Source: Hippopus hippopus
Lineage: Eukaryota > Mollusca > Bivalvia > Cardiida > Cardiidae
NCBI GenBank assembly: GCA_946811185.2
Contig: OX328110.1
Coordinates: forward strand, 10,396,516-10,460,515
Direction of reading: 5' to 3'
DNA: 64,000 bases
A program made the translations under genes and the position numbers. Positions 9,796 through 21,631 of the stretch are shown here, one piece after another. The notes under the pieces are model-generated. The model searched no databases and was not told the origin of the DNA. It saw nothing but the letters and a program-made list of their open reading frames with translations. The stretch's first letter is position 1. Each line of letters starts with the position of its first letter.

Positions 9796-11390
9796 TGTTT
9801 TTATCCTTGATTCCCTTGGGGATGTTGCGATTGATATACATGTAATTTGATTTATGATCACATATAAGGTCCCCATGTAATTTTAAAGTAAATTATGTTC
9901 TCAATTATCAGAGAAATATGAACTTATCAATCTATTTAACAATCTAACCAGATTCAGTTGAGATATTATTTTAAAAACATCTGTGTAGTGCAAGAAAATC
10001 AAGGATAAAAACCAAGTAACCCCACATCAGGACATTATCATACTGCAAAGAAATTTCCCGTGATCTGATTGGATAATATGCCCCGAACATATATCATGTA
10101 CACTGGCAAATCCCACGTAAAAGCAGTTTCCCTTTCGGAAGCCCCGTATACATGACTACACTTTCAACATAACATCCAAAATGGCGGCGTCGATCGATCG
10201 ATACGAGCCGCCCACAAGACAAACATACTGAGTAGCCTGCACCATAATATGAAAATAGGCAAAGCCTAAATACGGGCGGAAAGGCAAAGCAAAATTACCT
10301 TTTTAGATTCTGCACTTTAACAGCAATTTTTAAAATTCAAATACTGTATCACAAAAATATATATGTAACAATGACTTGAAACTAGTAACACTAAAATGTT
10401 ACAAATCATGATCATACTGCCAAAAAATTTCCATATTGCAAACTGAAAACAGCTTCCATTTTGCAAAATGAAATCAATTTGCATGGGATTTATATTTACA
10501 TTATTCAAAAACAATTATTTTGTATAGATCACTATGATATCTTACGGTACTTCAAACCCCTGCTGCTTTACAATTCATTTACTAATGAAAAAAAAAAACA
10601 AACTCCGCACTAACCTTTTACACAATAACTAAATGTTAGACTGGTCAAAACCAAAAGCATTAACAGTTAAGTGGCTCCAATAACTTGATATTGATGCAGT
10701 AGAATACATTGTTGGAAAAGGAAAAGCACTGTTTAACCCTTCCCAAACAACAAAATTTTGGACTAAAACAAATTGAGAAAGTCTGGAGAACAGAAATTAA
10801 ATGCACCACTCATGGTAATTTTCTGTTTTTGATACATGAGTAGCTGTGATCATGTAAAACTGTATTTGGGTTATGACAAATCCTTTTGGTTTTAGATTCA
10901 CATGATGGCAATATTGTAAATGTCTTTTTGACCTTCCATGTCTATGTGCCTTCTAAAGTAATTTACTTTTGAACCAGGACACAATGTTTTCAGATACCTT
11001 CAGGGTCGTGCCAACATGGGACTTTGAGTCAAACAGGTAAGGGCAAGGTTGAAAAAGTAATAAGACATGTTTAAGATAAAAATTTATTACCCAACTTTCT
11101 TTTTTTTTCATAGATTGCAATTTTTGGTTCTTAAATAATACATAGAATTATGCAGACCAATTCGTTTCCAGTTATTACAGTTTAACTCATTAATGTACAC
11201 ACTGTACAGGTGAAATACAGAGCTACCACTCACAATGGGCTAAGATGCATCACAAACTAGATTTTTTAGCACATGTGAGAAATAATCTGCAATGATTCTA
11301 TTTGCATAAACGTTGGAAAAGGAGCAGTTGCTTTTGACAAATACATTATACGTACCTCCTTTTGCAGCATTTTTACCATTTCTACGGCTG
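9796..11390. other. gene-poor spacer with one CpG-bearing patch
   Basis: Mostly A/T-rich DNA. A CpG-bearing patch around 10070-10300 holds the AAAATGGCGGCG site listed separately. A decayed family A copy lies at about 10610-10760. No other gene is readable. Confidence 0.4.
10181..10231 (+). promoter_or_regulatory. AAAATGGCGGCG initiation-like site with a 16-codon ORF
   Basis: AAAATGGCGGC resembles the YY1-type element seen at many animal promoters and start codons. The ATG opens MAASIDRYEPPTRQTY and a stop. CpGs and GATCGATCGAT lie around it. It could be a start site or first exon of an unseen transcript. No partner exon was found. Confidence 0.2.
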
Positions 11391-11397
11391 AAGTCTA

Positions 11398-11609
11398 TTA
11401 ACCCTTTAGCAAAATCCCTAAGGAAGATGGCTCTTGAAAACATTGTGGAAAAAGAAGAAACTGCTGGTAACCAGCATTTTCTCCTTTTCTTACAATGTTC
11501 TCTGCCCTTCCCAAAACAAATTCCAGTTGTTGAGTTTAATTCATTTTGATGTTTGCAATTGGGTTTCAATTTGAACAAGACTATAATTTTTCATATGGTA
11601 AAGAGTTAA
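11398..11609 (+). repeat. family A MITE with TTAA at both ends
   Basis: TTAACCCTTTAGC at the left and ATGGTAAAGAGTTAA at the right put TTAA at 11398-11401 and 11606-11609. The palindrome GAAAACATTGTGGAAAAAG ... CTTTTCTTACAATGTTCTC is in the middle. TTAA targets with CCCTTT termini are the hallmark of piggyBac-type elements. Confidence 0.85.
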
Positions 11610-11862
11610 GCTATAATTGTGAAATGAAGCATCTTGCAAGAGTGATTTGCAACACAGCTAACAAAAGTATTTGTGAGAAAAGGGACTACAGTGTGTTCTT
11701 TTTAATGTATATTCAAGCAAATGCAACTTTTATCATACAGTTTTGATTAGGGTTCTAAAAGAAGGTCCAATTCAAGCTGTCAATATCAGCACTAATGGTA
11801 TGGTTAGTCCATATCACTTTCACTGAACAAACTCTCTGGTAGTTGACTGTTTCTTTATCTAG

Positions 11863-11930
11863 CTACCAATACTTCTCTAGCTCTTTTCTGGCCTCCTGAA
11901 TGCTACAAACTTGTAATTTTATGCAAACAC
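11863..11930 (-). CDS. possible terminal exon of an unknown minus-strand gene
   Basis: After a good acceptor (TTTTTATTTCTTTCAG on the minus strand) comes an open stretch entering in phase 1 and ending VCIKLQVCSIQEARKELEKYW-stop. An ATTAAA lies about 150 bases further along the minus strand. No family is recognised. Confidence 0.3.
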
Positions 11931-12123
11931 CTGAAAGAAATAAAAATACTGAAATATTTGAGAAGCAGCATGTAATTGTGTAAAGCTTGTGGTTGTCTGT
12001 GAGCTTTTCCTTGTTTACCTGCTTACAGAAAAAAAATTAAAGTTTTTCTAGTATACATATATCTCATTAGATATTTCACATAAGTGAACAATATTCTATT
12101 TCCAGAGATAAAGATTTCTTCAC

Positions 12124-12175
12124 CTTTATTTTTCTTTTTACTTTTGTCAAAGAAAATTCCAGTAGACTGGATTTT
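12124..12175 (-). CDS. possible internal exon of the same unknown gene
   Basis: It lies between acceptor TTTTTATTTAG and donor G/GTGAAG on the minus strand. It encodes KIQSTGIFFDKSKKKNK plus one base, so its exit phase (1) fits the candidate exon at 11863-11930. It enters in phase 0, whereas the candidate first exon at 15976 exits in phase 1, so at least one exon is missing. Confidence 0.28.
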
Positions 12176-12239
12176 CTAAATAAAAATGTCTGAGGAACAT
12201 TTTTTCAAGGCATAGTTTGTAATAAATGTGTCGTTCCGG

Positions 12240-12472
12240 CAAAAGAAACACTGTCCCAAGTGAAAAGATTTGCACATATCCAAGATGAAAGCATCTTTAG
12301 ATGACAAATTTAAAAATGATACCAATGAGCTAAAGTTCCTTGATAGTGTAAAAAATGTTGTGGTAATGGAGAAATTAATTGTAACAAGCGATTCTCCTTT
12401 ACCTACAATGTCTTCAAAGACTTTCTTGCCCAGGGTCATTAAAACCAGGGATTGTTTGATGACGGATTAATG
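12240..12472 (-). repeat. family A MITE, diverged
   Basis: AAGATGAAAGCATCTTTAGATG at one end and GGGTCATTAAAACCAGGGATTG at the other. The palindrome arms are recognisable but heavily mutated. Confidence 0.6.
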
Positions 12473-12499
12473 CTTCTCTGTGATCCTTTTTACCAAACA

Positions 12500-14172
12500 A
12501 GTCATATCATAATTATGGATCCATAAAACCAATTTTGTCGAACAACTGAATAAATCAGATGGCAGAATGGTCCGTTGATATCAGGGGTGTGGAAATCCTA
12601 CGTCCGACTCGTCCGACTCGGGTAAATTTGACGTCGGACAAGTGGCTTTTTGCAATCTACTCGTCCGCGGACAAGTAGAAAACGAGGGAGAAATTGAAAG
12701 TAAAGATCTGTATTATATAACATTATCCTTGTGAAATGGAAATGTTCTCTCCGTCTCACTTCGAAGTTCGTAAACAAGAACATTTTTAAACTGAATTATG
12801 ATAAACTATCCCCTGATACCGGGAATCAAAAACAAAATTTGGCCGACTCTCATTTTATTCCCTACGCAGGCTTTTTTTTAAATTTTGACTGCTCTGCAGT
12901 ACGGCCGAAATGTTGTGGTTTCTTGGCGCCATTTGGTTTGTTTAATGGAGGCAACAAGAACCGAAACGAGTTATTTTTTTTGCATATTATAACACTGCAT
13001 GTAGACTTGACGCGGTTGTCATTTCCCAGTCATTCAATATAAAATTCTTTTTTGTCGTTCGCAAAAAGTTACAGCTGACAAAAGAAGTTGTCTTAATTTA
13101 ATACTGTGGAACACATTCTTACTCGGTTGCAGTAAATGTATTTGAAAGAAAACCAAACACGCTGTATCCAAGTAAAACATTCAAAAACCGCGAAACATTA
13201 CAAAAAGTTTGTTAAAAGGACTGTAGACGATAAAGGCCAGCGAAGCCTTTTTACTTTCGGCGTAAAACGTTTAAATTCTTTGCAGATCGATCTACAGGTA
13301 ATCAAATCTCCGCATACTGAATCTCAATCTGAAGTGCCGAGTCTGTCAGACATCGCCGATCTCCCGTTGTCTGAAAACTAAACAATTATTATCACTGCAC
13401 ATGACGCAAACTCTACATCTCCAGACACAATAACCAAGCCTAGCCTTTTAACTTTCACAGATAATGATTCCCTTGTATCATATGATGGCTGGTAAGCAGT
13501 TCTGCTTAAGTATTAACTCCGGCATGCATGGGTGTGCCTCAGTAGTGTTAAAAAGGGCTGTAAGGGCAAACACTGAGATATTTGGCCATGGTTTAAGCAG
13601 TTATAGTGTAACTGTTGAATCTTTTTCAATTATTAAATTGTTGCACCAGTCTATTTACTGTATGTATGTACAGTGCCATTAATTTGTTTTAGTGATGTAC
13701 CTTGGAAGTCAGTCTGCTTTTCCTAATGTGGCCAAAATTGCACTTGAATATATAAAAAAAAAAAAAATGAAAGGCTAAGGCCCCTTCCCAATTTTTGGGA
13801 AAAATGCCCCATAAAGATTTGCTTGATTTATTTTCATCATTATTATTAAAAACCCAAACAAAGCAAATTTAAATAGTTAAAAGGACACCATTATCTACAA
13901 ACTACATTCAGTTAGGTCTTTGTGTGCCATTTAAAATTGTTTTGTTTTGGACAAGTAAACTTCTCTGACGGACAAGTAGACTTTTTAGATTTACTTGTCC
14001 ATGGACAAGTACAAAATTTCAAGATTTCCACACCCCTGGATATGCTGAAAATAGACTAATAGCAAAACGTTTCAACCCAGGTCAGCCTGCACGGACTGCA
14101 CAGACTGTGTAGGCTGACCTCAGTCGATACTTTTTGCAGATGCATTAAGCCCCCTTTTCAGACAGCATGGTT
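12500..14172 (-). repeat. family C MITE interrupted by a 1.46-kb element
   Basis: Left part 12500-12581 and right part 14039-14172 rejoin into a family C copy like the one at 25258-25439. The right part carries the CAGGTCAGCCTGCAC palindrome and CCCCCTTTTCAGACAGCATG. Confidence 0.75.
12582..14038. mobile_element. 1457-bp DNA element with CAGGGGTGTGGAAATC termini
   Basis: The left end CAGGGGTGTGGAAATCCTAC and right end GATTTCCACACCCCTG are inverted repeats. GATAT occurs on both sides (12577-12581, 14039-14043) as a 5-bp target duplication. Subterminal GGACAAGTAG motifs occur near both ends. Short ORFs inside (12731-13042, 13136-13381) show no transposase motif. It is a non-autonomous DNA transposon of unassigned superfamily. 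Confidence 0.8.
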
Positions 14173-14785
14173 AAAATACTATGGTAAAGTATAAGAAATA
14201 CATGTACTGCCAAAACCTAGCAGCTCAGTGCATACTAGTATTTAAATTTTCTACTGCAAGTGGGAATTACTTGTGGAACACTGATAGTGCTAAACAAATG
14301 AAATGGATATTCTAAGTCTGAACTAAAGCTGCATATACTGTGATTTCAAAGCTGTTTTTCCATAATATTTGGCAAAGAAGCAAATTGTGGATTCAAGATA
14401 AAACTGCTCATTTTGAACTGTCTGCATTAGCAATTCAATCTGAGTGTTGCCCTTCAAAGGTTGAATAAGGGGACAGTCATTTTGCAGTCGTGAAATCTGT
14501 CTATCTTCATGAGATAGGAAATAACGTCACTGTAACTATTTGAATGTGATCCCACATAATCGACATATAAAATTGATCATGTGACATCCCCACAGGCCTT
14601 TGCAAATCATTTCTATGGTAAATTCTTTACTACAATTTATGATAAAATTTGAGATTTGTCAAAACTGAATTAATTTGCTGACAATAAATTTCTTTCTATC
14701 CTTTCAATGACAAAACCAATTGTTTGAGGCACATTTGTCACCTGCAAATGCTTTCAAATTGAACCAATCTGATTCTAGGAAAGGA
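14173..14785. other. spacer with decayed repeats
   Basis: 14340-14480 resembles the flank of a family B copy (TTTCAAAGCTGTTTTT..., also at 37682), and 14630-14780 a half family A element. An open stretch on the minus strand here is repeat-derived. Confidence 0.4.
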
Positions 14786-15132
14786 GTAAACACGCATCTA
14801 CACTCATTTTTCAGCCATTTTTTTTAAAACCCATTTCATATTTATTTTATGAAACTATACTTGTATTTTCATACTAAATGTTGTCCCAAACGGTTTGAAG
14901 GTTGCACAGATTACGTCGGATAGAAAATGCATGTCATTTTCTTGCGGTCTTCAAAGAAACGACTGCTGTCATCTCTGGTTTTAAATCAAAGACAAATCCC
15001 TCATCCCTTACAACAATATAATAATATTGGTGTTTTATCTATGTTTACATGACTTACTTCTGAACCATTCTTACCTCTGTCAACTTTCAACAGCATTTTT
15101 GTCTCTTTGGCTGCAAGAATGTATCTTTATGG
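14786..15132 (+). repeat. family D MITE
   Basis: It shares CACAGATTACGTCGGATAGAAAATGC, CAAAGACAAATCCCT and TATCTATGTTTACATG with copies at 23001, 31673 and 62748. Its outer TTTAAAGATAC ends have decayed. Confidence 0.7.
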
Positions 15133-15800
15133 AAATACAATTCCATAAATTCTGTCATACTTCTCTTTCATACTAATCAATAGTTAAAATTACAAACTAA
15201 TACCATGCTAAATTCCAATGTGTTAGCTGTTGCCATTATATGTCTGAAATAATGTTGAAAATGGCATAAAACACTGTTAAAAAAAGTCATACTAGATCTA
15301 TATTCAGTCATGAGATATTGATGTTTGGGATGATATTGAAAATCTAAAAAGATCATTTTATCAACCTGGGCTAGTTATAAAATTATTTGGAGTTCAACAA
15401 AATTCAAGCTTTTTTTTTCCCTACCTCTGCTTCCCTATTGAAAACATTGTGACAAAGGAGAAAATAGTATCTGTACTTGTCACTATGTTTTTACTTGTCG
15501 ACATTCAGATTGGTGTAGATGTCAACTCTTAACCCTTCACCACACAATCCTGACTTTAAATAACACTATGAGAGAAGGCTTATGAAAACATTATGGGTAA
15601 AGGAGAAAATGCTAGTGACCTGTGCAGTGTTTCATGGTGCACGAAAACCAATTTCAATATCGCCATCAACTCTAGGCTTTCTTCAGTACCTATGCAAACA
15701 GTGCAATAACTGCAATAATCGTGTTACACTTTTTCTGCTTACTGAAATTACACAAATCTAGCGTGTTATTGCAACAACATAAGAAAATACATACCGTGTA
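15133..15800. other. A/T-rich spacer with a family A fragment
   Basis: A family A half lies at about 15533-15625 (CCTTCACCACACAATCC, ACATTATGGGTAAAGGAGAAAATGC). Nothing else is recognised. Confidence 0.4.
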
Positions 15801-15975
15801 AGAAAATGGTGGTCGTTATAAGTTGCGTAGAGTCGCTTCGCTTCTGCAATCACCCCCCCCCCCCTCCTTTATATTTATTTGCAAGTTTGAAGGCGCGTAT
15901 CGTTCTTGAAAGGGATGATGGCAAAAATTAACATTTAGAAAGTTAAAAGATAAAACACCGACATTCTTATCTTAC

Positions 15976-16120
15976 CTATGTAAGGCCAAGGGCTACTGTA
16001 GTGCAATGCCGGTATGGGGTTTGTCCGCTTCGCAAATTTCGCTCGGTTGAAGTTCGTAATTTCAGCTTTCGGAAGATCTTTAAGGAATAAAACTTCTTTC
16101 CAGTGAAATAATGACGCCAT
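15976..16120 (-). CDS. possible first exon of an unknown minus-strand gene
   Basis: ATG at 16118-16120 opens 48 codons (MASLFHWKEVLFLKDLPKAE and onward to PWPYI) that end at a strong donor, ATAG/GTAAGATAAG. The surrounding 15800-16720 is richer in CpG and poorer in repeats than its neighbours, as expected for a promoter and first exon. No domain is recognised and continuity with 11863-12175 is unproven. Confidence 0.33.
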
Positions 16121-17241
16121 CTGTTCAGCAGTAAAACGATTTCAATAATCCTAAATACGTTTGGGGAGCTCTGAAAGCACCTAAAAAATTAATGTATGGA
16201 AAGCTCTAGGAAATCCCTTATCCACCGGTATGTTTGTAAACACTCTCGTCACTCGGCCATTTCCGTAACCTGAACCGGTTAGATTTGATTTGCTCTCCGG
16301 AATCTCTCGAGTACCTATTCTGTTAATTGACTTTACAGAAAACTTCATTAAAATCGGCAAAATAAACTTCTCTATCCGTTGTTAATGACAAATGACTGTT
16401 GTGACGCAAATTTACATTGATTTGGGGACAGATATTCGAATATCCAAGAGATCCCAGACACCTCCAATATGTGTAAACCAAATCGCCGATATTTCCCGAG
16501 TGATGTTTACGGCCCCCCCACACCTTTTCGACATGAATTTGCACGTGGACTCTACCATTGTAACCGCACCTAAAAAGCCGAAGTATTCCCTGTACGTTTT
16601 TGCAACTTCTCGGAATTTGTTTTTTTTCCTAGCATAGTGCGATTTTGTAGACTGGTACACATACGTGTTACCTATAGACGGGCTCCAAGGCCGCTTCGCG
16701 GCCTTTCCGCCCGTATTATTACTAGTTTGCCTTGATGTTCGTCATTAAAACGGAAAGAATGGATTATTTTTGAAAATTAATGAATCTAGAACTTTACGTG
16801 TATTATCGCTTGATGTCATTCTAAAACAAATACACGAGGGGTTAAAACGAGCCATCCCATTGTCATGTAAGCAAATTGTGAAGAGTCAAAACTCGTACAT
16901 TAAGCAGAATGTTGAGAGGATAACCTAATGGTCGTTTAAGGCAACTAAAGGTCGTTTACTTTTGCCAACAAATCATTAAAATTCATAGTTACTTCCCTTG
17001 AAGTTGTTTAAATCCATATTTAAATAAAAATACGACGAATGTCTATCGCAGTGACATCATCAAGATTATGCACCAAACTGCACGTTTTACCAAGGTTTCA
17101 GTGACGTCAGTTTTCATTGAATTGGGGCACTCAGAAGGGAAATTCTATTTCGTCAGCGTACTCAATGTTTGAAACCATAAAACGGAGAAATTCCGCTTAA
17201 TACACGTTGGAATGGTAAAACTTTTCAGTATAATAAATTCT

Positions 17242-17357
17242 TTGTACGGTCAGGTGGCAGGGGACTTGGAAACTTGTTCACGGCTTCGGCGAGGCGGCGA
17301 CATGATTTGCAACAGCCGTGAACAAGTTTCCAAGTCCCCGGCCACCTGACCGTACAA
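17242..17357. repeat. 44-bp near-perfect inverted repeat (hairpin)
   Basis: Arms 17242-17285 and 17314-17357 are complementary with one mismatch, around a 28-base G/C-rich loop. The arms contain ACTTGGAAACTTGTTCACGG. It belongs to none of families A to D. Confidence 0.85.
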
Positions 17358-17840
17358 CTAATAGTGTAGTATTACTCGAACAAATTGACATGAAATAAAT
17401 GACCTCTATTACCATATATTACACGCTTGAATTATTGTCCGAAATTAGCTTCGGCTAATGTCTGCATGAGGAACTATGTGAACGTTTTCAACTCTTTAGG
17501 CGGCTAATAGATTTATCGTGTCTTTAAAGAATACTTAAAATACCTGAAATAAACATGATTTTGTTGGTTTAAATTGGTAATACGTGGCGGGTGACAAAGA
17601 TCTAAGATGCAGTGCAGTCTGATCTTGATCTATGCCATCCGCAAAAGCGTCTTATTTTGACTATGGCACAGTAAATGTCAAACCCGACATTTACCATTAA
17701 CAGAATTTCGTAAAACAGAAACCGTCCCATTATACCCAATGATATAAATATTCACTCTTTAATTATTCTTTGCATAAAGGTCAATTTCAGGTCAATTTAT
17801 TCGACTAATACTGGAGGCGAATCAAGGGAACTATCTGAAG

Positions 17841-18033
17841 AAAGGCCCTCATTGAAAGCATTTGCAGACGGATATTTAAATATAACTAAAGTAATTGCAT
17901 TTGTCTTTAAAATGGTTGAAGACGTTGTGGGGGAAAAGAGAAAGTGCTGGTTACTAGCATTTTCTGTCTTTCCCACGAGGTTTTTTTTGTCCAGGGGTTA
18001 TTAAAACCCGGGATTTTTTGATAAAGGGCTAAC
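17841..18033. repeat. family A MITE
   Basis: CATTGAAAGCATTTGCAGACG, the palindrome GACGTTGTGGGGGAAAAG ... CTTTCCCACGAGG, and the right end GATAAAGGGCTAAC. Confidence 0.65.
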
Positions 18034-18170
18034 TCGTTACCTCCTGAATTTATAGCAGAAGACCTTAAGAACATCTTTCCAAAAATAGATGATCAGAACA
18101 GAATAGAACTTCAATGCTGTAATTATAGAGTACATTTAACAGGTACAAAGATAGAGCAGTCGTGACAAGG

Positions 18171-18370
18171 TTAACTCTTAGGCTGCCAAGCGCGACTCAA
18201 TGACCTTTTGCGGACTGTGTAGATCAAGATCAGACTGCATTAAAAGTGCAGTCTGATCTTGGATCTACACTGTCCGATAAGGAGATACTTTTGTCCAAAA
18301 ATAAGTTTGAAATAGCACTGTGCTGGTTTTTACTAACAGCTTGAAAGTTATTTGGCAGGTTAAGGGTTAG
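18171..18370 (+). repeat. family B MITE
   Basis: It starts TTAACTCTTAGGCTGCCAAG and ends GGTTAAGGGTTAG. The core is a palindrome of CAGACTGCATTAAAAGTGCAGTCTG flanked by GATCAAGATC/GATCTTGGATC sequence. This is the typical layout of the family. Confidence 0.8.
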
Positions 18371-18489
18371 CAATAAGACTGTTTCAAGGTAAATCATTTT
18401 ACGAATTTACGTCTTGGAGGGTCAAATAAAAACAACAACAAATTTTCAGTCAAGAAATGATCATTGCGAACGACAATTTATGAAAATAC

Positions 18490-18725
18490 GATCCGTGCTC
18501 TGTTAATAGGGGGCTTAATGCATCTGTAAAAACTATCTATCCAAGGCAGTCAGCGCAGGCTGACCTGGGCCGAAACTTTTTGATATTAGTCAATTTTCTG
18601 CAAGTCCAAGGACCAGCCTATCTCATGATCCAGTCGGTTGTTAAACAAAATGGACTTATGGATCCATGATCATGTAATGACTTGCTTGGTATAATGCATC
18701 TCCCTTTTGCCAGAGCATATCTCAT
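18490..18725 (+). repeat. family C MITE
   Basis: GTGCTCTGTTAATAGGGGGC, CATCTGTAAAAACTATC, ACTTGCTTGGTATAATGCATC and the end TTTTGCCAGAGCATATCTC. Confidence 0.7.
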
Positions 18726-18804
18726 ATTTAAGTAATACTATACCGTATCACCTGTTTGTCTATGTCCAGCGGCGAAATGTATCTTGCAAAAGATAGAAAT
18801 CTAG

Positions 18805-19033
18805 TTAACTCTTTACCAAACAATACCAAGTTTTCGCAACCCGAAGAAGCAGGCTTTTCAAAAAATCGTGAGAAAAGGATAAAATGCTGGTAACCGGCAT
18901 TTTTCTCTTTTCCCACACAATTTTTTTGAACTTTCATAAACGAAGTCCGTCAGATAAGCAAAATTTGATTTGTCGCCTGTAAACGCTTTCGTTTTGGATG
19001 AGTGTGAAATTTTGTGCTCTGATAAAAGGTTAA
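18805..19033 (-). repeat. family A MITE with TTAA at both ends
   Basis: TTAACTCTTTACCAAACAA starts at 18805 and GATAAAAGGTTAA ends at 19033. The palindrome lies at about 18860-18930. Confidence 0.8.
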
Positions 19034-21402
19034 TGTAGAATGAATAGCTTGTGGGCTTGTTGATCTTTTCGGAGATGATATCTTCTGAACTCGAGTACAG
19101 TCGCTGTTCCGTCATCAAACGTTGTGGAGAATAACTTGCTTGTTCGTTTGATTTTTTTTACCAGACGTCATTTCAGATTTACCCATATTGAAAAAAAAAA
19201 ATTGCAGATGACAAATTAAATGTGGCTTAAATTATCGGATTTTTATTCTAAAGGACAGAAAAAAAAATATGCGAAAAAGAGAATATGCTTGTTGCGGCCA
19301 GAACGTTTCGAGTCCTTCTGATGAACGATTTGAAAAACACAAATGTGTTTTTTAAAAGTTAAACGCCATTATAAGCAGTAATTTAAGTTGTCTCATTATA
19401 GCCTTTGTACCTATCAATGCTTTCCTTCAGTTCTCCGAAAACCTCCAACATTTACCCTCAAGAAACTAACAAACGAACGAACGATTGAACGACCAAACAA
19501 ACAAACAAACAAACAAACAAACAAATGACTTTTAGTAATCCGAATCTAGCAGTAATTTCGATTATACCGTTGTAGCCATTGCACCTAACCATTAAGCCCT
19601 GTAACTCTCAGTAACTCTTTGGTTGCTAGCCACGATTCACAGTGCTTTTGAAGTGAATGCAGATGAAGATCAGACGAAACAGAAAGTGCATTATGATCTT
19701 GGGTCTATACACTTCGGTATGGTGATATTTTTCCGGAGGAGAGATATTTGAACTCGCAAAATTTGGGATTTTCATATTTAGTGGTTAATGGAAACCGACT
19801 TTTAATGATCCTAAGGATTTAAACTTATGAAAACAACGTGGGAAAAGAAAAAAATGCTGGTACCAGCATTTTCTCCTTATCCCGTTCCTTTTCTCACAAT
19901 GTTTTTAGCCCTTTTAAAGGCAAGTTCCACCATTTTATGTAGATTCAGTTTCTCAGTTTGGACTGGTCCAAAATTTTGTACTACGGTAAAGAGTTGAAGG
20001 GTTAAGAAATCAGGACTATCTGGGCGTATCCAAAATACATTTATTATGCAAATCGATGAGTAATCCTAATAAAGATGCCTTCACTTGCTTTTCTCTAGGC
20101 TAGTATTCACCAAGCATCCTTAATTACACCGCAAGTGCAATCCTAATTTAAGAAAGCAACATAATTCTTGATTGCCTTAAACATTTCGTTTGGCCAATCA
20201 GAAATTGTGTCACCATGAAATCTAGACAATACTTGAGTATTTGGGTGATATCCCTTGTTTATTTTTTTCCTTGGATTCGTCTCAAGTACGCCATTGGTCT
20301 GGATTGGTTTCCTCCACTGAAACAGCAAAGTATATATATATCTGTAGTTTTATGTGAAACGAGGACCAGTTTATACCATTCGTCTTGATCGAGGTTAAAC
20401 TTGGTTTTTTTTAGTTGGTATTCTTTGCACTAGGAAGAAAAGTATCTCTGACTGTCTAGGCAAATACCCAGAACGTGTAGTCTGACTTTGGATCTCCTTT
20501 TTTAGCTATTTTGATAAATAATCTGTTAAAAAGAAATAAAAAATAAAACATCTTGCAGTGTTTTGATTTTTTTTGTACCTTACAGAAAATGTTACTTTTG
20601 ATCTATTTTGCACTCTCTAAGGCTTAAATCGATATACATTTAAAAGTTTTACAATTGTTTGGCTATCGGTGACAGGTGCACTTTTATTTTTATAACGTAA
20701 TGTACATGTAAGACAACTTATTCAACTGTGTTACCTCCTGAACACGACCTGAGTGATTTGACAGTATTTTTCACATAATGTATTATTTCTAAACTTGATT
20801 AGAAAAAAAATAGTTTAATCTTCTTCAGAGGTAAATTAAGTCCTATCTAATTCATAGAACGGAACAAACGAATAAATATTCGGAAGGTTATAAAAGGATA
20901 AAACTTTGGAGGCGGACTTATTTCCTCATTCCAATCGTGAAATGGAAATCTTAATACGACTGTAAATACAGTATATTGAACGAGTTTGTCAAGGTAACTT
21001 GACGACTGGCTTTTGAAATTACTACCAGCTGTTTAAAGTAATACTGACCAACCAGTCAAACTGTATCACGGTTGGTGAAAAGCTTATTCGCCATATCATT
21101 GCCGCACAAATAAGCTTTTCAGGACTTTTAGTCCTTTGATTGCATGAACGTAAATCTTACAGTCTAGGGACAACGATCATGGCCAGCGGGTACACGAGCG
21201 GTCGACATTTACAAATATCAGATTTTATCAAAAAATGAACCAGGTAATTATGATAATCAGCTTTAGAACATATATAGATATATATTCGGTCAATCTCGTG
21301 TGTTGTAGCACCTTTTATTTAGCAACCAGCTTTAGCTTTACAACCACTTCTAGAGTTGTCAACCCTTCAGTTTGAAAAAAAAAATGTGTCAAAAAAAATA
21401 TC
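19034..21402. other. intergenic DNA with scattered repeats
   Basis: It holds an (AAAC)n tract near 19490-19525, a diverged family B copy at about 19605-19800, and a family A copy at about 19800-20000 whose arms GAAAACAACGTGGGAAAAG and CTTTTCTCACAATGTTTTT are clear. No gene is seen. Confidence 0.45.
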
Positions 21403-21631
21403 TTAATCGTTTACCACACAATCGCGATTTTAACGACCCTGAGAAAGAAAGCTTTTGAAAACATTGTAGGAAAGGAGAAAATGCTTGTAACTAGCATTTT
21501 CTTTTTTCCCCACAATGTTTTGTACCCCATCCAAAACAGATTTCAGTATTTGAATCACGTATGTTTTGTTGTCTGCAAACGCTTTCTATTTGAAAAAGCC
21601 TGAAATTTTGTCGTTTGGTACAGAGTTTTAA
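21403..21631 (+). repeat. family A MITE with TTAA at both ends
   Basis: TTAATCGTTTACCACACAAT on the left and GTTTGGTACAGAGTTTTAA on the right. The palindrome GAAAACATTGTAGGAAAGG ... TTTCCCCACAATGTTTT is near perfect. Confidence 0.85.

Noticed and set aside
14330..14560. Open minus-strand stretch LQNDCPLIQPLKGNTQIELL with splice-like borders
   Set aside because: The sequence resembles the flank of a family B repeat also present near 37682, so it is probably not an exon.
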